From the NCBI GenBank assembly GCA_002506875.1, contig DAYJ01000114.1:9354-42086 (forward strand): DNA of 32,733 nt, read 5' to 3'. A program made the position numbers and the translations under genes. The stretch comes from Euryarchaeota archaeon UBA40. GTDB lineage: Archaea > Thermoplasmatota > Poseidoniia > Poseidoniales > Thalassarchaeaceae. The notes below the pieces were generated by a model that did no database searches, was not told the origin of the DNA, and was given only the letters and a program-made list of their open reading frames with translations. Shown in pieces: positions 23,719 to 31,400 of this stretch; within the stretch, counting starts at the first letter, position 1; each line of letters begins with the position of its first letter.

Positions 23719-24513
23719 TTAGGACGTCGAATACGAATGGTAGTCCATCGAGGGCTGCAAGGAATCTATTGCTGCTGCAAGTCGAGCATCTGCTTCTCGT
23801 TCACCAGCTTCAATCTGTGCAGTTTCAGCATTAATTCTAACCAAACAGGACTTTGCACGCTCGTTGATTCCTTTGTTCAAACCCAATGAAGGGTCAACTA
23901 CACCATTCAAGATACTCTGAATCCGATCGAGGCTTACCAATGTCCCTTCGCCATTCCGCATGCCCATCACGCCACCAATACGCTCCACACCTGAACTTCG
24001 CTCGAGAGCATCAAGAAGTTGCAAAGCATCCCGCTTTCCACCCTTCAGAGACCCTTGAATTCGCCATCTAGATCCAAGCTTGGAAAGACGGGCTTCGAGA
24101 TGGTTTCCATTAATTCGAATCGCCTTATTGAATCGGCTAATTGAACTCCGTAAACGACCCCTTTCAGACTCTATTCTACCATGGAGTATGAGATCTTCAA
24201 CTTCGAGTTGTTTCTCATCGGACCAAGCGTCTCTATCTCCTGACGAAGCAATCTGTTTGAGGCGAACCTTGCGGGCCTTCGCCAAACGTCGTGCTGCAGA
24301 ATGTGCCTCTGAGTATTGTCCTCTGAGATGTAGTATTCGGACCCATTCTCGGAGGGCTGTAACAAGGACTGCATCAAGGTGAATATCTCGCTTTGAATGA
24401 AGTAAATGCGTAGATAACTCCTGAGCCATTACCTCAGCAATTTCGTAGCGACCTTCCCCAATATAACTACGAATCTGGACGACAACCTTGGCCGGGTCGT
24501 CCATCCCGAACAT
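23719..24513 (-). CDS. Helical-repeat (TPR-like) cytosolic protein
   Basis: The product of about 264 residues has no signal or membrane helix and consists of paired amphipathic helices with TPR-like spacing (GEGRYEIAEVMAQELSTHL, RGQYSEAHSAARRLAKARK, RGRLRSSISRFNKAIRING). Such folds are protein-interaction scaffolds; no enzyme motif is visible. The frame opens at GTG 24528, which overlaps the TGA of the upstream surface-protein gene as GTGA. ATG 24513 has a GAGG nine bases upstream, and ATG 24504 is a third option. Whichever start is used, it is translationally linked to the Fn3-rich surface protein and could bind its charged cytosolic tail. Its stop abuts that of the convergent propeller gene. 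Confidence 0.72.
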   Translation of the reverse strand: MFGMDDPAKVVVQIRSYIGEGRYEIAEVMAQELSTHLLHSKRDIHLDAVLVTALREWVRILHLRGQYSEAHSAARRLAKARKVRLKQIASSGDRDAWSDEKQLEVEDLILHGRIESERGRLRSSISRFNKAIRINGNHLEARLSKLGSRWRIQGSLKGGKRDALQLLDALERSSGVERIGGVMGMRNGEGTLVSLDRIQSILNGVVDPSLGLNKGINERAKSCLVRINAETAQIEAGEREADARLAAAIDSLQPSMDYHSYSTS

Positions 24514-24524
24514 GTGACCACGCC

Positions 24525-27500
24525 TCACGATGAGCGACGGCGCACAGAGCGACGTCGGACACGAGGACGTGCGCCACCCTCATCATCGTCATCGTCATCG
24601 TCATCATCCTTGACCTTCCGCTTGGTGCGCCTCTTCGGACGTGCAACCTTTTCCTGGAAGAGGTCATCGTCCTCTTCGACTTGCTTATCTTCGGACTTCT
24701 CCTCTTTTTCTTCTGACTTCTCATTGAGAGAACCGAGATCTGCGCGGACATCGTCGGCTGAGCCGCCTTCGCCTCCTCCCATGAAGTCAGCCATCCAATC
24801 GTCTTCGTCGAGCATGTCCTCCTCATCACCACGCCGCTTTCTCGAAGGGTTTGCATTAGCCATCGAAGCAGCAACAATTGCAGCAAGGAGAAGGATCAGA
24901 TTCAATCCACCCATCACATAGACGAGAAGGAACGTTCCAGAGAACATACCTGGAGATACACATCCTGTCGCAGAATCTACCTCTGTGTTCGGAGGAGTCG
25001 TCGGACAACTATCTGCATCGTTAGGAACGTTATCACCGTCATCATCAGGAACCTGCATATCTGCAACCTCTGTCGCACAAACGGTGTATCCAGAAGTGGA
25101 TCTCTGACAAAGATCCACGATGAACGTAATACGTATCTCTTCGACATTTCCAGCAGAATCCCCTGCTTCAACAATCAAGCGTTGACGGCCCTTCTCTGGC
25201 CAGGAGGCAGCAGGATCCAGATATTCGAATACGAAGGTCTTGCCACCATCATCGACTGCAGTAATATCTGTGACGTTGAACCATTCCGTGCGGAGAATTG
25301 ACGTCTGATCAAGACCTTTCTCAAACTTAATTCTGACATAATCGACACCTACGTCATCTGTTACACTCCCGTGAATTCGAACATATTCGCCGTAGAGGTA
25401 AGTGCTATCCGGACCGGGAGAATACATCTGAATATCTGGGTCCTCGACATCAATAGGCCAACCAAGAGTAACCTCAGTTCGGGTGTTTCCAGCGACATCA
25501 ACCAGAGTATATTCAACACGAAGATCACTATTGACCAATCCAGAAGGTACCGTCATTCGAAGTCGGTAAGTATCAGCCTTACCGGGTACCTTCTCAGCAC
25601 GAACTAGCCCTCCTTCCTCAGTGAAGGAATGCCCACCAGTTGTTGTAACATTGATAATCGGATCCTCGCCGAGATCCTCGTTTACTTTGAAGAGGAGTTG
25701 GTAATCACCCTGAGTCAGTGCCTCTGCAATGAAGTTCTCATCATTGTCATCCTCTCCCTCAACGGTAATGACTGCAGTGGGTGCGGTTGTGTCTTCATGA
25801 ACTAACCATGCGTTGAATTCGTTAGATACAATCGTGTTTTCATTGCCCCACTGATCAGTTTGAGTCACAGCATACCAGCGATATCGATCTACGTCATCAT
25901 CAACTGCAATGCTACGATACATCTGTGTGGTACTCGCTGATGGCTCGGCAATTGTTTCAAGAAGAGTCCACCCATTTTCGGCTGTAGCATTAGTAGTCAG
26001 TACCAGTTCATCTTCCCAATTCTCGATACCCCATGGATTTCCAGAATGGACCCAGAGGCCGTATGTTTCGTCCACCTCTTCGAAATCATTGAGCCAAGTT
26101 ACGAGAGCAAATTTCGGATCCGCCATCACTTCTAACAGCGGAGATGACATTTGTGGAGCACGAGGGTCCTGTGTATCTTCAAGGATAGCGTCTGAGCAAT
26201 TCTGAATGAAGCGCGTATCTTCGTAAGTACCGTTAATGTAGCCGTAACGGGCTTCACTCGTAACACAGTAGTATGTATTCTGGTAGACATTTTCTGGAAC
26301 TGAAGCCTCTGTTGTTTGAACACCATCTGGGACTGTAGCTACTAAATCGATATTCGAATCATTCACGAGATCCGATGCAGAAGTCAATCGAGACCCGACT
26401 GAACGGTATACGTGATAATTCTCACCTTCGGCGCCCATCTGATCATTCCATGTGATTGTAGTCATACCGTTGTCATACACTGCAGTCACATTAGTCGGTT
26501 CTGCAATCCACGGATTGAAGGTGTCTTCGAATATCAGCGTTGAAGTTGATCCGGATGATAGGAGACCGTCATGATTGCCAATCCAATCTGCCACAGTAAC
26601 GGCATAATAGGACTCAGCAAGGACACCTTGTTGTATAGTGTATCCAAACATCTCTTCACCTGCAGATACCTCTCCAATGAGTTGCGCTCCTGAAATATTC
26701 TGTCCAAATGGAGTTGGACTACGCCAGATTCGATACCTCTCGTTCCCATCCTCAATCGGATCATCACCCCAAACGATAGTGGTTGTACCAAATCCAGTCT
26801 CAGGGATTGCTGAGAAGGAGGCTGCAACTTCCATTGCAGGTGATGGGGCGCGAGAATCCTCGCGAACTGGACTTAGAAGGCTGTTCTGTGTAAGGAAACG
26901 GAAATCTTCGAAGCCCTGATCAACAATTGTCGCTGTATAGTACACATTACGGTCGACACCACTAGGGACACTAAGGCTGTAGGAACTAGTCCCTGCTGGA
27001 ATATCCTGAGCGACAAGAGTAGGGTTGATTTGATCCCAATTCGTTCTGTTCGCCGGGATTGGGTGCTCGTAGATTCGAATCGTGTAAGCGTTCTCTCCGG
27101 TTTCAACTAACTGACCCGGGAAGAAGACCGGTACTGTATTTTCCCATTCGAGGACTGTTTGTTGATTTACACCATCATAAGTCGCATTGAGATTGAATAC
27201 AGAAGTAATCGCATGAGAGGTTTCATTCACAGCCTCGTAGTTCTGAGAGACGTTCATCTCAACAAATGCAGCCTCTGTGCCGGTCCCAAGAATTGTTGTT
27301 ACAGCATAGTGATAACTGCCCACATTGCTATGCGAGGTAAGGTGGATGACAGAGCGAGCCTGGTTCCTACAATTACCTACGCTCCACTCTGCCTCACAGG
27401 CTGGAATACTAGCAAAATGAGTTAGATTACCGTTCTCAATATCAGGGGTGGTGATTGGCATATCCGATCGGTATACTCGATAGGTGGCAACTTGGAGGTC

Positions 27501-27701
27501 ATTCATCACTTGAAAATCGCTAGTATCCAAATTATCCCATTGAATACGAGTGAACTCGTACGTCGGGTCCCAAGACACCGAGATGTTTTGTGCCTGTAAA
27601 TCGGAATCTGTCGCCCCAGATGCTGCGACCAGAGACGCGAAACCGGTCATTGACATTAGGACAAACATAAGGACAAGACCGAGGGACTTGATTCTCGCCA
27701 T
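24525..27701 (-). CDS. Giant surface protein: Fn3-like repeats, membrane helix, charged cytosolic tail
   Basis: The 1058-residue product starts with a signal peptide (MARIKSLGLVLMFVLMSMTG, cleavage near AAS). At least five Fn3-like modules follow with a recurring pattern 'TTIVWGDDP...YRIWRS', 'TTITWND...YHVYRSVG' and 'YYAVT'. Two Ig-like 'DTTAPTA..', 'DVEDPDI..' modules, one TSP3-type Ca motif (DDDGDNVPNDADSCP) and a membrane helix near 920-944 complete the outer part. The 110-residue cytosolic tail has a long acidic stretch, KRRTKRK, a run of nine Asp and a terminal RVRRRSVRRRSS. ATG 27701 is chosen over the TTG at 27713 because it directly precedes the signal peptide. Adhesion or an outer scaffold is the likely role; no ligand can be named. 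Confidence 0.87.
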   Translation of the reverse strand: MARIKSLGLVLMFVLMSMTGFASLVAASGATDSDLQAQNISVSWDPTYEFTRIQWDNLDTSDFQVMNDLQVATYRVYRSDMPITTPDIENGNLTHFASIPACEAEWSVGNCRNQARSVIHLTSHSNVGSYHYAVTTILGTGTEAAFVEMNVSQNYEAVNETSHAITSVFNLNATYDGVNQQTVLEWENTVPVFFPGQLVETGENAYTIRIYEHPIPANRTNWDQINPTLVAQDIPAGTSSYSLSVPSGVDRNVYYTATIVDQGFEDFRFLTQNSLLSPVREDSRAPSPAMEVAASFSAIPETGFGTTTIVWGDDPIEDGNERYRIWRSPTPFGQNISGAQLIGEVSAGEEMFGYTIQQGVLAESYYAVTVADWIGNHDGLLSSGSTSTLIFEDTFNPWIAEPTNVTAVYDNGMTTITWNDQMGAEGENYHVYRSVGSRLTSASDLVNDSNIDLVATVPDGVQTTEASVPENVYQNTYYCVTSEARYGYINGTYEDTRFIQNCSDAILEDTQDPRAPQMSSPLLEVMADPKFALVTWLNDFEEVDETYGLWVHSGNPWGIENWEDELVLTTNATAENGWTLLETIAEPSASTTQMYRSIAVDDDVDRYRWYAVTQTDQWGNENTIVSNEFNAWLVHEDTTAPTAVITVEGEDDNDENFIAEALTQGDYQLLFKVNEDLGEDPIINVTTTGGHSFTEEGGLVRAEKVPGKADTYRLRMTVPSGLVNSDLRVEYTLVDVAGNTRTEVTLGWPIDVEDPDIQMYSPGPDSTYLYGEYVRIHGSVTDDVGVDYVRIKFEKGLDQTSILRTEWFNVTDITAVDDGGKTFVFEYLDPAASWPEKGRQRLIVEAGDSAGNVEEIRITFIVDLCQRSTSGYTVCATEVADMQVPDDDGDNVPNDADSCPTTPPNTEVDSATGCVSPGMFSGTFLLVYVMGGLNLILLLAAIVAASMANANPSRKRRGDEEDMLDEDDWMADFMGGGEGGSADDVRADLGSLNEKSEEKEEKSEDKQVEEDDDLFQEKVARPKRRTKRKVKDDDDDDDDDEGGARPRVRRRSVRRRSS
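24582..24608 (-). repeat. GAT/GAC trinucleotide run encoding nine aspartates
   Basis: Nine consecutive Asp codons (mixed GAT and GAC) form a short in-frame trinucleotide repeat in the cytosolic tail of the Fn3 surface protein. Codon mixing suggests selection on the protein rather than simple recent slippage, but length variation between strains is plausible. Confidence 0.8.
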
Positions 27702-27716
27702 GACTGGACCCAATCC

Positions 27717-27747
27717 GAACTTGGCACTTGACCCGACATGAACTTGA
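27717..27747. repeat. Three ACTTG direct repeats between divergent genes
   Basis: ACTTG occurs at 27719-27723, 27726-27730 and 27742-27746, twice within GAACTTG, just upstream of the Fn3 surface-protein gene. It might be an operator; the short unit makes chance likely. The rest of the 130-base gap shows TTTTAG near 27790 as the only TATA-like element toward the phosphatidyltransferase gene. Confidence 0.25.
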
Positions 27748-27831
27748 CGCCCCTCGTGTCATCCATCGGTTAGTTCTGAAACCCCCCGTTTTAGCCGGAA
27801 GAACCTTTCACGACAGTTGGGACGTCCCCTC

Positions 27832-28458
27832 ATGGACGAAGAACGCGTCATCAGCCCATGGCCTAACATCGTCAGTATGTCGAGATTAGGAGCAGTCCCC
27901 CTTATTCTCGTATTCTACCTCCTATGGTTCGACGGGTTTGATTTCCCTGAATCTTGGGCATGGTGGGCTGTTCTCACTGTATTCGGAATAGGAATGGCTA
28001 CAGATGTGCTCGACGGGTATCTCGCCAGACGTCTCGACAGCGTCACTGTTTTCGGACGCATGATCGACCCACTAATTGACAAGATTCTCATTCAATCAAT
28101 GCTGATTCTAATGGCGGCATCGCCATGGACCTCTGCTCTCATCCCATCGTGGGCAGTGGTTCTGATTCTTGCGAGAGAAGTGCTTATCACCGGTTTCCGC
28201 GGATACGCGGAGGTTCAAGACATAGATTTCTCTGCTAGCCCTCTGGGCAAAGGTAAGACAGCCAGTCAAACGATTGCTATCTTGATGATTTTCGGTGGAT
28301 TCGCTGTCCATGGCGCTTCTATGGCAGACATGGTTTACGCAGACATCTGCTTCTGGATGATGATGTTGGCAACATTCCTCACTGTCGCCTCTGGGGGCGA
28401 ATATGTGGTTCGTCTGCGAAATGCATTGAATCAAGAACCAGAAAGCCAATCAATCTAA
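27832..28458 (+). CDS. CDP-alcohol phosphatidyltransferase (PgsA-like)
   Basis: The 208-residue membrane protein carries the full family signature DGx2ARx8Gx3Dx3D at DGYLARRLDSVTVFGRMIDPLID, with all four metal-binding aspartates. Five or six hydrophobic helices follow the usual pattern. It joins a CDP-activated lipid to an alcohol head group (glycerol phosphate, inositol phosphate or serine) in polar-lipid synthesis. The PgsA-like features (early PNIVSMSRLGAVPLIL, KIL after the motif, LAREVLITGFRGYAE) favour a glycerophosphate-type acceptor, though archaeal members differ in acceptor. ATG 27832 is preferred over TTG 27817. Its TAA stop overlaps the stop of the convergent CARDB gene by four bases. 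Confidence 0.9.
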   Translation: MDEERVISPWPNIVSMSRLGAVPLILVFYLLWFDGFDFPESWAWWAVLTVFGIGMATDVLDGYLARRLDSVTVFGRMIDPLIDKILIQSMLILMAASPWTSALIPSWAVVLILAREVLITGFRGYAEVQDIDFSASPLGKGKTASQTIAILMIFGGFAVHGASMADMVYADICFWMMMLATFLTVASGGEYVVRLRNALNQEPESQSI

Positions 28459-31400
28459 GGAAGGGCGTCCGGCGTGGTATCGTTGGCATTGAATGCCTGA
28501 TCATGGAAGAATGAACCATCTTCCTGCTGCCACCACCAACGACCCTCTGGGTCAATGTAAACCGTGTGTCCTGTGGACTGATCGTACACCCCCCCAGGGA
28601 TGAGATGGTTGTAATCTGAGACATGCAAAGTTTCGGCTTGTTGATTGGTGCGCGCCAATTCTGAATCGTTTGATTCATCTTCTGAAGCTTCTTCCGCATC
28701 TTCATCGGTAAGGCCTTGTGCTCGTAATCGAATCGCAAGCATGACTGTAAAAATCGATATGGCTACGATGACCAAAGCAAAAATCAGAGTAAGCAATGTG
28801 CTGACTCCCCCGCTTCCTTTCAATCCTGAATTTTCATTGTCCAATGTTTCGATTTTTTCTGATTCATCTGGAGGTACTTCGATTTGAAATTTCAAAACTG
28901 TCTGCAAATTTGCCCCATCCGTCACCCGAACAAATAATTCTGTGTTGTTCCAATCCCGCCACAAAATCAAACCATCTTCCCTATGCGTATTCCAAGTCAA
29001 ATTATTGTCAGACCATTCAATGTTTGATGGTCCACTACCAAGCCCATCATCAATCGTCAGCTCAACAACCAATTTGGATACTGGTGAGCGTGAGGCATTG
29101 ACCTGCTCAATGGAAACCAGCGGTACGTTTCGATCAACACGAATCCAAGTTGCATTAGCAGGTCCTATGTTTCCTGCTTCGTCAACAGCTCGAACCTCAA
29201 ACGAATACCGACCATCCATGAACATCGTCAGATTCACTATCGATTCATTTTGTGTGACAGGGGCCCACAAACCGCCCGCCCATCGGACTTCATAGTATGA
29301 AATTCCAGACAGGTCATCAACAACAGGTTGCCAATGAATCGTAAGTTCATCAGCGTATTTCCATTCATCCATCGAGGTGATTTGAGGTGCTGGAGGGGGG
29401 GTCAAATCTGTTTCAATACTTGCATTTGCCGTGACGAATCTCAATTGATAAGGGCCGCCCGGCATCGCTGGATCCCAAGTAACTCGAATGTGGTACAACA
29501 GCCCAACGCCATCAATATCATCGTTCAATGCTGAAATTGTCACCCAACGAACCTCATCATCGACTATTTCTTGCCCAAGTGCACCCGAACCATTCAGTAC
29601 AGTGACCTCTAGATGTGCACCTTCAGCACTCAATGCAACCGATGTTCGGTTTCCTGAATCAATGACAATCGCATACCAATCGACCACGTCTAAACCGATG
29701 AGGCAACCATCCAACGTGAGGTTGGCATTCGCGCCCAAGTGATGCGCTGACGAACGTGTCGACGCTGCATCCGATTCAAAGCGACCATCGGTCTGCGGAT
29801 TATCACATCCAGAGAGTGTATCGCCTGCTGGTGGGGGGCTGCTTGAATCAATCACGAATGTTGAATTAGATATACGAATATTGTTTGCTTCATCATCCTC
29901 ATAGTGCTCACCTCCAGAATCAATGACTAGAACAACCCACCAAACACCATCTATATCGCCAACCAAATTGACTACTTGTGAATCGGCGATGGTTGAACCA
30001 CTCGGTAGTGCTGGAACTCGAGATTGTGAAAGGCGGATGTCTCCACTTCCCAATGTACGATCTTCAGAAAGCCAAATCTCGATGTCGAAACCGAGGGATT
30101 CTTGCCCTAAGTTTTCGGCCCCCCATTCAATCGATACCGTTTGACCAGGTTCGGCCGAAAGTGGAGATTCAACCCATGCGGCTAGAAGGTCGCGGGCTGG
30201 TGCTGAAATCGTGAAAGCGGTGCTTGCAGCTGCATTGTTCGACTCATCGTCCTCTTCGATCTCAGATGCTGTGTCGACAATAACAACCCAGTGAAAATCT
30301 CCAATATGCTGACCGGGGATAATGATATTCCGTACAATATTTACCGAAGAACCACTGGTTAACGGGTCGACCCGGAAACTGTCCACTTGTGTGTCATCGG
30401 TTCCTGACTGGGCATCAATCGATAACAACAGACGGGCAGTAAAAGAAGGTGCATCAGAACCACCAATATTACTGACATTGATGAATACAGTGCTCGATTG
30501 GCCGCTCACAGCATTGTTGGAATAGCCTATTGAATCAATTACAATATCCGCTTGCTCTATACAGAACTGCCCACTTGATGGCATGGCATTGTTCGTTTCA
30601 TCCATCTCTACAATCGAGTTGTTTGGATCAACAAGAATGCCCCAATACCAACAACCGTCTCCGATATTGGATGGGATACCAAGGTTGACTGATCCTGACC
30701 ATGCACTACTTTGTGCAATGGTACTTGCCACATCTGAACCGACCAGTATATCGTTGCCGGTTCCACTGATTGAAGAATCGGTGGAAAGATAGATGCTGTA
30801 ATCGACACTGGCGACATCCTCCATTCCAGTGTTTGAAATTTGAACGGAAACTTGTGCTGTTCCGCCCCGAACACCTGATGCCGGTCCAGATATAGACGTG
30901 GGCTCCAGATCAGGGCCACAATCGATTACAGTCAATTGGGAACTGTTTGTGACGGCGATGTTGTTGTTTTCATCGGATTCTGAAATGTAGTCTCCATAAT
31001 CCACGTAGATGCCGACATAGTATGTGCCTGGCGTGATAGTCGTCGGTAGGGTTGCCTGAATACTTGAGTGCGTATAGGAAGGGACATTTGCGGTTCCACT
31101 CGCATATCCAAGAGAGGTGCCAGTATAGATTGCCGAAACTGAATTACCAGTCGAAACTAGGGCTTCATAATAGTGAGAGCCCGCATTATCAGTACCCAAA
31201 TTGGTCACACTCAATGTGATGTAAATATCCGCACCTTCGCAAACTTGACGATAGCCGGAATCAACTGAAATCGAGGTCGCCTCCAAATCATAATCTGGAA
31301 CCGCGATGTAGAGCGAATTCCCTACTTCGACATTGTTGGTCTCATCACCTTCCGACACTCGACTAGTAGAATCTACGATGATTCCGAAATAATAGGTCCC

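Noticed and set aside
24582..24608. Trinucleotide run as a possible sequencing artefact
   Set aside because: It is in frame, mixes GAT and GAC, and the reading frame continues through it to a terminal Arg-rich tail and a coupled stop/start.
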